Shown piece after piece: positions 43,269-51,888 of a stretch of 64,000 bases of DNA. The DNA is taken from assembly GCA_033850885.1 (NCBI GenBank), contig JAWWPG010000006.1, positions 93,869-157,868 on the forward strand, given 5' to 3'. Source of the stretch: JAWWPG01 sp033850885 (GTDB taxonomy: Bacteria > Actinomycetota > Actinomycetes > Propionibacteriales > Nocardioidaceae). The translations under genes were made by a program, and so were the position numbers. The notes under the pieces were generated by a model, which did not search any database, had not been told where the DNA came from, and worked only from the letters and a program-made list of their open reading frames with translations. Each line of letters opens with the position of its first letter. Positions within the stretch are counted from its first letter, which is position 1.

Positions 43269-43808
43269 ATGTCGGAGCAAGCCACGTTAGACCGGTTACG
43301 TCGGGACGCGATGCGGTCCGACCCAATCGGCGTACCAGCGGTGATGGTCCGCCTTGCCGGGGCGGCCCTCGCCCTCGCGATCGCGACCGCCCACGTCGCC
43401 GATCAGGGCGGCATCACAGCGTTCACCGCCCCGGACTGGCTCGGCTGGGCCTACCGGCTGATTGAGGTCGGCGGCGTGCTGACGGCAGCAGCGCTGATCT
43501 GGCCACGCACGGCGAGGCTGGGCTGGGCCGCCGGCGTCCTGCTGGGTGTCGGGCCCTTCCTCGGCTTCCTCGCATCCCGAACCGTGGGGGTTCCCGGGGA
43601 TCCGGGCGACATCGGCAACTGGTCTGACTGGGTCGGCACCCTCGCGCTCGTGGTGGAAGCCGGACTCGTCACCGTCAGTGTCGGGATGCTGTGGGCCAGC
43701 CTGCGGCGACCATCACCGGTCGTGACGCCCGTCGCGCGGGCCATTGACTTGGACGCACCGTCGTGGGGCAACGGTTGGGACCTGCTCAGGCCCGGGAACT
43801 CCAACTAG
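43269..43808 (+). CDS. Four-helix membrane protein (179 aa)
   Basis: The ATG with GGAGAG 8 bases upstream is used; an upstream in-frame Met is not preferred. After a charged N-terminus (LDRLRRDAMRSDP) there are four hydrophobic segments: VRLAGAALALAIATAHVAD, YRLIEVGGVLTAAALIWP, GWAAGVLLGVGPFLGFLA, and TLALVVEAGLVTVSVGMLWA. Its pattern resembles the DoxX-like and related small membrane families, but I cannot assign one. A strong terminator follows. Confidence 0.6.
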   Translation: MSEQATLDRLRRDAMRSDPIGVPAVMVRLAGAALALAIATAHVADQGGITAFTAPDWLGWAYRLIEVGGVLTAAALIWPRTARLGWAAGVLLGVGPFLGFLASRTVGVPGDPGDIGNWSDWVGTLALVVEAGLVTVSVGMLWASLRRPSPVVTPVARAIDLDAPSWGNGWDLLRPGNSN

Positions 43809-43822
43809 CGCAGCAACAGCGG

Positions 43823-43853
43823 GCGACCCCGCCGAGGTGCTCGGCGGGGTCGC
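43823..43853 (+). terminator. 14-bp perfect stem terminator
   Basis: The stem GCGACCCCGCCGAG and its exact complement enclose a GTG loop, 14 bases after the stop of the membrane protein gene. No T-run is present, as is often seen with high-GC terminators. Confidence 0.85.
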
Positions 43854-43904
43854 TGCACGTCCGGTCGCAATCAGTTGTAACCCCGGCCCCTATTACCAGG
43901 TGAC

Positions 43905-44498
43905 ATGATTGACTCATCGCGATCCTCCCGACGAGCCCTGCGCCCACCGCCCATGGTGAGCGGCGGCGACGTCCCGTACCTTCACGTGGTTGACGATGAC
44001 GCGTACGGCGATTGGGAATCGGTGTATCGCGACAACGTCGACCGGCTCTACCGGCTGATGTACGCGCGGGTCGGGAACCGCGCGGACGCCGAGGAGCTCA
44101 CCTCGGAGGTGTTCACCACCGCGCTGCGGCCACTGCGGCTGTCCTCCTCAAAGGGAGAGGTGCGGGCGTATCTGCTGCTCACCGCCAAGACGGTCCTTGC
44201 CTCGCACTGGCGTCGTCGCCTCGGTCAGCCAGTCACCGCGATCGATCCCGAGACAGACCTCGCCTACCTGACCCAGCCACCTGGGTCTGAGCCGCCGAGC
44301 GATGCACCGGCGCGAGCCGCCAGAATTCTCGAAGCCCTGCCGGAGCGCTACCGGCGCATCCTGGAGCTGCGGTTCCTCGAGGCATGCTCGATAAAGGAGG
44401 CAGCGCACACCATGCAGATCACTGTCAGCAACGCAAAGGTGCTGCAACACCGCGCGCTGCGGATGGCCGCCAGCCTCGACCTGGAGCTGGCGCCGTGA
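43905..44498 (+). CDS. ECF-type RNA polymerase sigma factor
   Basis: 197 residues starting at an ATG with AGGTGAC upstream. Region 2 reads WESVYRDNVDRLYRLMYARVGNRADAEELTSEVFTTALRPL; region 4 reads EALPERYRRILELRFLEACSIKEAAHTMQITVSNAKVLQHRALRMAASL. The spacing is typical of ECF sigmas. Its stop overlaps the start of the following membrane-anchored protein, which is the usual arrangement with an anti-sigma. It would drive a small regulon, perhaps including its own neighbours. Confidence 0.92.
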   Translation: MIDSSRSSRRALRPPPMVSGGDVPYLHVVDDDAYGDWESVYRDNVDRLYRLMYARVGNRADAEELTSEVFTTALRPLRLSSSKGEVRAYLLLTAKTVLASHWRRRLGQPVTAIDPETDLAYLTQPPGSEPPSDAPARAARILEALPERYRRILELRFLEACSIKEAAHTMQITVSNAKVLQHRALRMAASLDLELAP

Positions 44499-45157
44499 CC
44501 CGCCGCCGGCTGTCTGCCATTGTCGACGCAATTGCCGCCGGGCGGCGCCCGAAGCGGTTTCGCGCCGACCCCGATGACGCTGAAGTGGTGCGGACCGCGA
44601 TCGCACTGAGGGCGGCTCGTCCAGGCGAGGCGGGCCCCACCGAGGCGTTCGTGGAGGACCTGTTCCAGCGGCTCTCCGAGCAGGCGAATCCCCCGACCTC
44701 GGCTGAGCTTCGCCCGGTCCCGGCCCGCCGCTTGCGGGTTGCCCTGGTAGCGGCCGCGTCCGCGGCGGTGCTGGTGGCAGGAACCGTCGTCGCTACCGAG
44801 AAACTCGGTACCTCAGCTACGGCGCCGTCCGCTACCGCTCAGGTACCCCACGGAACCGTGCTGCGCACCGGAACCTTCCAGACCACGCGCGGGCGGGTGC
44901 TGGGGCAGATCGTCGCGTACCGCGGGCATCCGTCCTGGGTGTTCATGAACGTGGACGTTCCCAACTACGAGGGCCGGATCGAGTGCATGCTTCAGGTCGA
45001 TGACGGCACAACCGTCGCGTTCGGCACCTTCACCATTCACAACGGGGTTGGCCAGTTCTCCAGAGCCATCGGCGCGGTGAACGTCAGCCGGCTGCGGGGC
45101 GCCGAACTCGTCAACCCCGCCGGATCCGCCGTGGCCGCAGCTACCTTCGCTGCCTGA
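44495..45157 (+). CDS. Putative membrane-anchored anti-sigma factor
   Basis: 220 residues from a GTG that overlaps the sigma stop (GTGA). N-terminal cytoplasmic part has SAIVDAIAAGRRPKRFRADPDDAEVVRTAIALRAARPG, one membrane helix (LRVALVAAASAAVLVAGTVVATEKL, about residues 83-107), and an extracytoplasmic domain with VLRTGTFQTTRGRVLGQIVAYRGHPSWVFMNVDVPNYEGRIECMLQVDDGTTVAFGTFTIHNGVG. No zinc anti-sigma HxxxCxxC motif is visible. The topology and coupling with the sigma gene support an anti-sigma role, but the family is not certain. Confidence 0.75.
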   Translation: MTRRRLSAIVDAIAAGRRPKRFRADPDDAEVVRTAIALRAARPGEAGPTEAFVEDLFQRLSEQANPPTSAELRPVPARRLRVALVAAASAAVLVAGTVVATEKLGTSATAPSATAQVPHGTVLRTGTFQTTRGRVLGQIVAYRGHPSWVFMNVDVPNYEGRIECMLQVDDGTTVAFGTFTIHNGVGQFSRAIGAVNVSRLRGAELVNPAGSAVAAATFAA

Positions 45158-45275
45158 GCCCAACACCTCTGCGACCGTGCGAGACGGCCGCGGTGGTGCG
45201 CCGGGACCCCCTCGCAGCCATCTGCCTGCGCTGCTCACCAGCCACCTTGTTCCCTTCAGCTTTTCCGTGCTGCTC

Positions 45276-45395
45276 TCAGTAGCCATAGCGGTTGGAGGTC
45301 GACGAGGGAGCGGACTGCGCAGGAGCTGACATGCCAGGGGTGGCTACGAAGAAGTTCTGTACGCCTTGGCCGGTGACACGTCCCGGGCTGGTGCC
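45276..45395 (-). pseudogene. Remnant of a PF03640-type secreted protein (C-terminal 39 residues)
   Basis: The minus strand codes GTSPGRVTGQGVQNFFVATP, then a Ser/Ala-rich end SSTSNRYGY and a stop. This closely matches DSPGHVTGQGVQNFFVATP and SSNSYSYGY at the C-terminus of the intact gene about 1.5 kb away. Nothing upstream resembles the rest of that protein, so this is a truncated inverted copy and unlikely to be functional. Confidence 0.8.
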
Positions 45396-45513
45396 GGCCG
45401 GCCCGTAACTCCGATGGCTATCTGTCCTAGATGGCTCACCGGAGTCACCTGCGTCCAGGCTCGCTCGGGCGCACATCTCAAACGGGATCGCTACCCACGC
45501 GAAGGAGAAGCAT

Positions 45514-46101
45514 CATGAGAGCGCCCACATCCGATATCCGCTCTGCAAGCCAAGATCTTTTCGCTGTGCCGGTCGGTGATTGGCACGTCGACCCGGTGCG
45601 CTCGCACGTATCATTTACCGGACGCTTGCGGGCAGATCCGTTCGGGGGCGTCTGCCCTTAACCGGAACGGTGAGCGTGGCCGGGTCAATCGAAGACTCGA
45701 GGGCACATCTAACGGCCGTTGCGAACGAAGTGAGCACCGGGAATCGCATGCTCGACAGGCTGCTCGTAGGTCCCGGCTTCCTCGACACCGAGGGCTATCC
45801 GGTGATCAGCTTCCGGTCGCAGATGCTGATTTGCGTCCCGACCGGCTGGAGAGCTGTCGGGCAGTTGCAGGTCAAGGGAATCGAGCATCCGATCGTGTGT
45901 GAGCTCGAGGCCGACCTCCGCCCGGCGCAAGCGCATCCCGCCATTGCCGCGACGACACTCACGGCCCGTTGGATACTCGACTCGACGTGGATCACCGCGC
46001 TACGGGTGCCGACGCTGAATCGCCGCATCGCCATGAGCTGTTTAGTCGTCCTCGACCGCGCGCCTGAGGCGACAGCGAGCGAGCCGCCACCTGCGGCATA
46101 G
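45514..46101 (+). pseudogene. YceI-family gene with a single-base frameshift
   Basis: The ATG has AAGGAGAAG upstream. The first frame reads MRAPTSDIRSASQDLFAVP, then DWHVDPVRSHVSFTGRLRADPFGG, the standard YceI start, and then meets a stop. The next frame continues at the same point as GRLPLTGTVSVAGSIEDSRAHLTAV ... GPGFLDTEGYPVISFRSQML, the rest of a YceI barrel. One base is missing in a run of five G (45644-45648); adding one G joins the frames. YceI proteins bind polyisoprenoids. It could be a pseudogene or a sequencing error. Confidence 0.85.
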
Positions 46102-46509
46102 GCAACGCCGGCGCATACTGCCCCTGGGCAATGTGGGCCCGGTGTGATTCTTCGAAGTAGACGCGACGGTCGAGGCGACGTACGGCTCCGCCAAGCAGGG
46201 CACCGGCAGGAGCTGTCCGGCCCACAAACGACGCCCTCGGACGGCGTTCAGGCGTCCGCGCGGCCGTGGTGCCGGTTGTGGGCGCCGCGGTGCAGCACAG
46301 CGACTGGGGCACGACGCCGTGGCGGCGTTCCCGACCTCCCGGCATCGGTCCGGACCTTTGTTCGCGTCCACGTGTAACCCGCGACCGTATTACTCAGTGC
46401 AAGTCCAGGAGCACCGCGCGCAGCGTCTGGCCTGTGCGCCAAAAGGCTACGGCGACCACGGAGTTCGACGCGACGACGGTGTGGTTGCGTCACACAGAAA
46501 TGAGGAATC
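46102..46509. other. Gene-free stretch
   Basis: About 400 bases with no recognisable coding region; several overlapping frames have no domain or codon-bias support. It likely holds the promoter of the following secreted protein gene. Confidence 0.5.
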
Positions 46510-47040
46510 ATGCGACACCCACGTATCACCATTGCTGCTATTGCTGTTGCCCTCGCCGCGGCCATCGGCGGGTTCACTGTCGCCTTCGCCTCGGGAAGTT
46601 CGAGCCCGTCGGCCGGCGGATCCATGACCACAGCGGGGGGTCCAGCCAGTGCGGCGACGGTGCAGACCGCCACAGCAACCGTGCAAGGAACTACCGAGAT
46701 GATCTTGGTCGACGGGCAGGGAATGCCGCTCTACATCTACAAACCAGACACGACGACTACCTCCCACGTAACCGGTCAACTCGCCGCCTTATGGCCGCCT
46801 TTGATTGCCGCTACCCCGACCGCTAGTAGTGTCACCGGCCTACTCAGCTCGGTGAAGACCACCAACGGTGAGCAGGTGGCTTACAACGGCCACTTTCTTT
46901 ACACCTTCGTCGAGGACAGCCCAGGGCACGTCACCGGTCAAGGCGTGCAGAACTTCTTCGTGGCCACCCCCAGCCTGGGCGCAGGCGCCTCGAACGCCGC
47001 TCCGTCAAAGTCCAGTAACAGCTACAGCTACGGCTACTGA
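46510..47040 (+). CDS. Secreted repeat protein (PF03640/COG4315 type)
   Basis: 176 residues. A signal segment HPRITIAAIAVALAAAIGGFTVAFA is followed by a Ser/Thr/Ala-rich spacer. The core repeat reads ILVDGQGMPLYIYKPDTTTTSHVTGQLAALWPPLIA and ends YNGHFLYTFVEDSPGHVTGQGVQNFFVATP, two copies of the secreted repeat unit. The tail SSNSYSYGY is Tyr/Gly-rich. The function is unknown; members are often near sigma factors and electron-transfer genes. GAGGAATC precedes the ATG. Confidence 0.88.
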   Translation: MRHPRITIAAIAVALAAAIGGFTVAFASGSSSPSAGGSMTTAGGPASAATVQTATATVQGTTEMILVDGQGMPLYIYKPDTTTTSHVTGQLAALWPPLIAATPTASSVTGLLSSVKTTNGEQVAYNGHFLYTFVEDSPGHVTGQGVQNFFVATPSLGAGASNAAPSKSSNSYSYGY

Positions 47041-47306
47041 CGCCGGTGCACCGAACGCGAAGGGCTGCCTACGCAATGGCCGAGGACAGCCAACGCGCCG
47101 GCGCTTCAGCTCGGCATATCGGGGACGGCGGTTTCGCCTCCCGGGTGCTCACACGCTGACGATCGCCATCGATAACCCCGATGCCGTCGCCAACGCGATA
47201 GTGCGCGCGTTGCGATGCGACTACCGCACGTCGCCGTCACTTCGCCCCGCCGAAGGCCAGTAACCGCCGCGGCCGACCAGACCCAACAACAGAATCGAGA
47301 TCAAAC
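47041..47306. other. Gene-free stretch
   Basis: Between the secreted protein and the kinase gene. No supported frame, hairpin or repeat is seen over about 265 bases. Confidence 0.45.
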
Positions 47307-48812
47307 ATGATGCTCAACACCGGCCCCGCCCACGCCCCAGCACGTGCTCGCCGCGTCGAATCATCGGTGTTACCAACCGGCACCTTTCGGCGAACCAGTA
47401 GCCTGCTTGCGCTGCCGATGAAACACGCCGCGCGCACAGTCGCCGCGGCCAGCCGGCTCTCCAGCGCCACCGCGGAACAGATCAGCTCCCGAAGCGCCGC
47501 GCAAGTGTTCACGACCCTGGGCGAGCTCAAGGGCGGCGCAGCAAAGCTGGGGCAGGCACTGTCCATCTTTGAGGCCGCGCTCCCAGAAGAAGTTGCCCGA
47601 CCGTACCGGTCGGCCCTGACCCGGCTCACCGACGCCACCCCAGCCATGCCGGCAGCCGTGGCCCATCGCGTACTAGCAGCCGATCTCTCGTTCGCCTACG
47701 GCAAGGATTGGCGTCAGCGACTCGTCGACTTCGACGACACCCCGGCGGCGGCGGCGTCGATCGGCCAGGTCCACCGCGGACGATGGCGCGACAACCGCGG
47801 CAACATCGTCGATGTCGCGGTCAAGGTGCAATACCCCGGCGTGGCCAAGGCGCTGCGCTCAGACCTGCGCACCGCGCGAGTGCTCGGCCGCATCATGGCC
47901 CGCATAACGGGACTCGACATCGGTGGCCTGACCGACGAACTTGCCACCCGGATCTTCGACGAACTGGACTACCTCCGCGAGGGTCACGTACAGAGCCACG
48001 TCGCCGCCGCCTTCGCCCGACCCATCCCGCAGGCGCTGTCATTGGCGCGCGCTGCCGGGGCCCAGGAGCCACCGGGGCGCACCAGCGTCATCGTCCCGCG
48101 CGTCTACGCGGCCATGCCGCACGTGCTGGTAACCAGATGGCTAGACGGGTCCCCGCTTACCACCCTGCTCGACGACGATGCCGCTCGGTTGCCATCCGGC
48201 TGGAGCGAACTGAGCCACGACGACGCCGCAAACCTGGCGGCTCGACTCATCGGCCACGCGGTCTACGCCCCGGCCGCCTGCACCGGCTGGATGCACGCAG
48301 ACCCGCACCCGGGCAACTTTCTGCTGCTAGCAGGTCGCCGACTCGGTCTGCTGGATTTCGGTTCCGTCGCCGCAATGCCCGACGGGCCACCTGAAGCACT
48401 CGGTCAGCTAGCTGTCGCGGTGCTGGCCGACGACGGCACCGGCGCAGTCGAATGGGCCCGCCGGGCCGGCGCGCTCGCCCCTCACGCAACGGTCGATCCC
48501 GGACTGCTGCTGGAACTTCTCCATCCCGTCGTCGCGCCGACCGCCGAGGACACCTTCACCTACTCACCCACTTGGTTACGCACGCTGATGACCCACCTCA
48601 CCCAATCCCGATTCGCCACCATCCGGCACGACCTCACGACCCCGCTGGAGTACGCCCTGCTGTGGCGCGGCGTGCTCTCCGTCGGCGGCCTCTACGCCCA
48701 ACTCTGCGCGACCGTACCCAGCCGCGCGTTCGAGCTGGCCTACTCACCCGGCTTCCGCCACGCCACCATCTCCGCCGGGCACGAACAACGCGGCCACACC
48801 ACCACGAAATGA
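47307..48812 (+). CDS. ABC1/AarF-family kinase (UbiB-like)
   Basis: 501 residues. Family motifs: ELKGGAAKLGQALSIF (KxGQ), DDTPAAAASIGQVHRGRW (Ala-rich loop), VDVAVKVQYPGVAKALRSDL (Lys), and GWMHADPHPGNFLLLAGRRLGLLDFGSVAAMP (catalytic). This atypical kinase-like family acts in isoprenoid-quinone biosynthesis or lipid handling. Its neighbours, a YceI-type polyisoprenoid-binding gene and an ECF sigma pair, would fit a membrane-isoprenoid theme. No transmembrane segment is obvious at the C-terminus. Confidence 0.9.
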   Translation: MMLNTGPAHAPARARRVESSVLPTGTFRRTSSLLALPMKHAARTVAAASRLSSATAEQISSRSAAQVFTTLGELKGGAAKLGQALSIFEAALPEEVARPYRSALTRLTDATPAMPAAVAHRVLAADLSFAYGKDWRQRLVDFDDTPAAAASIGQVHRGRWRDNRGNIVDVAVKVQYPGVAKALRSDLRTARVLGRIMARITGLDIGGLTDELATRIFDELDYLREGHVQSHVAAAFARPIPQALSLARAAGAQEPPGRTSVIVPRVYAAMPHVLVTRWLDGSPLTTLLDDDAARLPSGWSELSHDDAANLAARLIGHAVYAPAACTGWMHADPHPGNFLLLAGRRLGLLDFGSVAAMPDGPPEALGQLAVAVLADDGTGAVEWARRAGALAPHATVDPGLLLELLHPVVAPTAEDTFTYSPTWLRTLMTHLTQSRFATIRHDLTTPLEYALLWRGVLSVGGLYAQLCATVPSRAFELAYSPGFRHATISAGHEQRGHTTTK

Positions 48813-49073
48813 GGTCACCATGATCATATCCACGAAGCTCCCCGACAATGCGAAGGCAAGCGGTTGGAACGTTGCTTCCACCTGCTGGAGCCGCGCCTGT
48901 CGTCGAGCGCTTTCGGCGGCGTCGCTCGTCAGGTGCGGACCAGCTGCGAGCGGACATGGTGACCGAGTCGACCGCGACCTCGTCGGGAAGGCCGCGGCGA
49001 CGGCGCTGTATACCCGAAACCCCGCAGCCTTCGCCGGCCTGGGGCCCCGGGTTCGGCACCTCCCGGAGAGTGG
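48813..49073. other. Gene-free stretch between convergent genes
   Basis: Open frames exist (one of 90 codons starting MIISTKLPDNAKASGWNV just after the kinase stop with an AGG upstream) but no homology is recognised. The frame could be a short relic. No terminator-like repeat of the element family is present. Confidence 0.4.
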
Positions 49074-49487
49074 TTACCTGGCTTGGCAGTAGACGTTGGC
49101 TTTGGTTGGCTGGTGCGGTACGACGACCACGAGCGATCGTGCCTGGCATGGGTACTTGCCTGATCCGAACACGGGGCTGCGACCTTCGACCCGATATCGG
49201 CCTAGCGGCATGGAGGTATCGAAATGGCCCGCGTCGTCGACTCTGACCTTGCGGGTGACCGAGCCGGTCATGGTGACCGTGCCGGCGACTCCGCGGGGTT
49301 TGCCGGGCGCCGGCCCACCGACGAGCAACAGGGCTCCGTGCACGGTGCCGCTTCGCGGTGGCGCCGGCCCGCTGGAAAGGGCTCCGTGCTCGCGGCCCGT
49401 GCATCCGGGCAGCACGAGCAGGGCAAGTAGCCCGCATGCGACCGATGAGCTGGCAGTGAGGTATCGCATTTCTGGTCGCCTTTTCAT
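49074..49487 (-). CDS. Small lipoprotein with carboxypeptidase-regulatory-like domain
   Basis: About 137 residues from MKRRPEMRYLTASSSVACGLLALLVLPGCTG; a shorter start at the internal Met is also possible. It has a lipobox (VLPGC) at about residue 29. The mature part, GTVHGALLLVGGPAPGKPRGVAGTVTMTGSVTRKVRVDDAGHFDTSMPLGRYRVEGRSPVFGSGKYPCQARS, has the Gly-x-Phe/Tyr turn pattern of CarboxypepD_reg-like beta-sandwich domains. Expected on the cell surface. Function unknown. Confidence 0.65.
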   Translation of the reverse strand: MKRRPEMRYLTASSSVACGLLALLVLPGCTGREHGALSSGPAPPRSGTVHGALLLVGGPAPGKPRGVAGTVTMTGSVTRKVRVDDAGHFDTSMPLGRYRVEGRSPVFGSGKYPCQARSLVVVVPHQPTKANVYCQAR

Positions 49488-49608
49488 GGCTTTCGGACGC
49501 ATCCCGGCCGCCGCAGGTTCCCAGCGAGCTGTGACCAGAGGACACGCTGCCCGGCGCATTGCCCGGTGCACCGGCGATGATGGGCAGGCATCGACTGGAG
49601 GAGAGCTG

Positions 49609-51042
49609 ATGACGAGTCACGTCCGCACCCCGTTGGTCGACGCCTACGTCGACGCGCTGCGCCGGGGCGACACGCCGTTCACGGTGCCGGGGCACAAGCG
49701 CCGTACGGGGAGCCTGGACACCGATCTCGGACTGGTGGTGGACACCGATGTGCCGCTGTTCGCCGGGCTCGACACGATGAAGCTGAGCGGCGACCTGCTC
49801 CTCGAGGCGGAGGCGCTGGCCGCGGACCTGTGGGGCGCGGACTGGTGTCGGTTCGGGACCGGAGGGGCCAGCCAGGCAAACCAGGCGCTGATGCTGGCGT
49901 TGGGCCGTCCGGGCGAGCGGATCGTGATGTCGCGCAGCATCCACCGCTCGGTGATGAGTGGACTGGTCCTGACCGGGCTGGACCCGGTGTGGCTGCCGGT
50001 CGGCATCGACGACACCACCATGCTTCCGCTGGCCCCAACCCCGGCGCAGCTGGACGCCACGCTGACGGCGCATCCCGAAGCCGCGGCGGTGTGGGTCTGC
50101 GAACCCAGCTATCTCGGCACGGTCGCCGACCTGGCACGGCTCGCCGATGCGGCGCACCGGTACGACGTCCCGCTCGTCGTCGACCAGGCCTGGGCGGCCC
50201 ACTTCGGCTTCCACCCCGGGTATCCGCCGCACGCGCTGGCGGCCGGGGCGGACGCGATGGTCATCAGCGCACACAAGGCCTTACCCGGCTACAGCCAGGC
50301 CGCGATCGCGCTCGCCACCACGACGCGGCTGTCGGCACATCGGCTGCAAGCGGGCTTCGACGCGACGAACACGACGAGCCCGGCCGGCGCCATCTTGGCT
50401 TCCATCGACGGGTCACGTGGCCTCCTCGCCGGCCGCGGCGAGCGTCTGCTCGGCGACCTGGCAGACCTTGTCGCCGGGGCACGCGCCCGGCTGGTTGCGG
50501 CGTGCCCCGGGCTGACGACCCCCGGACCGAGGGACTTCGACCCGGGCCGCTTCGACCCGGCGAAGCTGGTCCTGATGCTCGCGGGAACCGGAGCCGACGG
50601 CATCGACGTCGGGGCCGACCTGGACAGACAGGGGATCACCCTGGAGATGGCAGACCCCGACACTCTGGTCGCGACGGTCACCGTCGCCGACACGAGGGAG
50701 ACGGTACGGCGGTTGACCGACGCCCTCGTTGAGAGCATCAACCTGCGCCGAAGTGCCGCCCGCCCACCACAAGCCCACGCCAGCTGGACCGTCACCCCCC
50801 AGCAGGCCTGCACACCGCGCGAGGCGTTCTTCGCCCCCAGCACCGCCGCACCGGCCGACCGAGCGATCGGCAGGATCAGTGCCGAGCTGGTGGCCATCTA
50901 CCCACCAGGCGTGCCCATCCTGGCCCCCGGCGAACGCATCACGCCCCAGCTGCTCGACACGTTGCAACGCCAAGCAGCGGCCGGCAACCGCATCGCATAC
51001 GCCGACGACCCCACCCTCGCGACCCTGCGCGTCGTCGCCTGA
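49609..51042 (+). CDS. Orn/Lys/Arg decarboxylase-family (PLP) enzyme
   Basis: 477 residues from an ATG after GGAGGAGAGCTG. The fold-type I decarboxylase-like region reads FTVPGHKRRTGSLDTDLG, WCRFGTGGASQANQALMLALGRPGERIVMSRSIHRSV, VWVCEPSYLGTVADLARLADAAHRYDVPLVVDQAWAAHFG, then the PLP lysine in MVISAHKALPGYSQAA. The C-terminal domain EAFFAPSTAAPADRAIGRISAELVAIYPPGVPILAPGERI is characteristic. It decarboxylates a basic amino acid to a polyamine precursor. Confidence 0.93.
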   Translation: MTSHVRTPLVDAYVDALRRGDTPFTVPGHKRRTGSLDTDLGLVVDTDVPLFAGLDTMKLSGDLLLEAEALAADLWGADWCRFGTGGASQANQALMLALGRPGERIVMSRSIHRSVMSGLVLTGLDPVWLPVGIDDTTMLPLAPTPAQLDATLTAHPEAAAVWVCEPSYLGTVADLARLADAAHRYDVPLVVDQAWAAHFGFHPGYPPHALAAGADAMVISAHKALPGYSQAAIALATTTRLSAHRLQAGFDATNTTSPAGAILASIDGSRGLLAGRGERLLGDLADLVAGARARLVAACPGLTTPGPRDFDPGRFDPAKLVLMLAGTGADGIDVGADLDRQGITLEMADPDTLVATVTVADTRETVRRLTDALVESINLRRSAARPPQAHASWTVTPQQACTPREAFFAPSTAAPADRAIGRISAELVAIYPPGVPILAPGERITPQLLDTLQRQAAAGNRIAYADDPTLATLRVVA

Positions 51043-51623
51043 CCCAGGGATGGGTCGTCTGCACCGCAGATGGTCCCCCCCACACTTGCGGTGACACAGC
51101 TGTTCACGCTGACGGCGGCGTGCCCGATGCCGTTGAGGGCCTCGATGCGTTTGACCGGGGACCTGTACCTGCCCGCCCCTCGGTCCGACCCGGGTGGTGG
51201 TGTGGTCGGCGTCCATTTCCAAGCTCAACCAACAATCGGCCCAGAAACGGATCGCGGGCCGTCCGGCAGGGCGGCCCATCTACGTCATTCGTAGCAGCCG
51301 TGCCGCTCGAGGACGCCAGGATGCGATGAAGCACGGCCACCGAGTGGGAGGTGCACCAATGCCCCGACCGTGGGTATCTTCCGGCGGATGCCTTGTGCCA
51401 GTCCGTGAACGTGGCGCATCGTGCGGGGGTCGTCGCCAGACGACGTCCGACTTCGAGCATGAGCTGTCGACGAGACGACCCATCGGGCCGAAGTTCACAG
51501 GATGCTGCACGCCGGCCACTCTCAAATGCGCAACCAGCCTGATCACCACCCCGCGGCCAGTCGAGGGGCCAGCACGCAGAGGGGATCTCTCGCGACTTGG
51601 GTCCCTGCCCCTCTGAGCCGAAC

Positions 51624-51647
51624 CGATCGGCGAATCCACGCCGATCG
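51624..51647. repeat. 9-bp hairpin CGATCGGCG
   Basis: Perfect arms CGATCGGCG and CGCCGATCG with a 6-base loop AATCCA, the first of two neighbouring hairpins in the gene-free stretch. Confidence 0.7.
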
Positions 51648-51659
51648 AGAGCCTCGATC

Positions 51660-51683
51660 GCGAGCGAAGACCCCCGCTCGCGA
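51660..51683. repeat. 8-bp hairpin CGCGAGCG
   Basis: Perfect arms CGCGAGCG and CGCTCGCG with an 8-base loop AAGACCCC, 12 bases after the first hairpin. The pair could be an attenuator or terminator, or a protein site. Confidence 0.7.
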
Positions 51684-51888
51684 AGCCGAAGATCCTGGCT
51701 GTGACCATGACGGAAGCACGGGATGACCAGTTGACGTTGGGTAGCGAGGGTGGTTTACCCAGGCCTCCATCGGGGCCCGAAAGGGCTATGGCCAGTCCGC
51801 GACTGGATGCGCAACCATCACTGGCAGCATTGCGGCTTGTCCACGCACCCTTATGCCGCGTCCATTCACCGGGGGTTTAGGAGGCTCG

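Larger units (their letters stand above)
51043..51888. other. 846-base stretch with no recognisable gene
   Basis: Overlapping short frames on both strands carry no family signature and no matching codon bias. Near its end it has two successive hairpins (51624-51647 and 51660-51683). It may be a decayed gene or a large non-coding regulatory region for the ScyD-like gene. Confidence 0.5.

Noticed and set aside
48634..50274. 546-codon minus-strand open frame
   Set aside because: It lies opposite the kinase end, the lipoprotein and the decarboxylase start and shows no domain.
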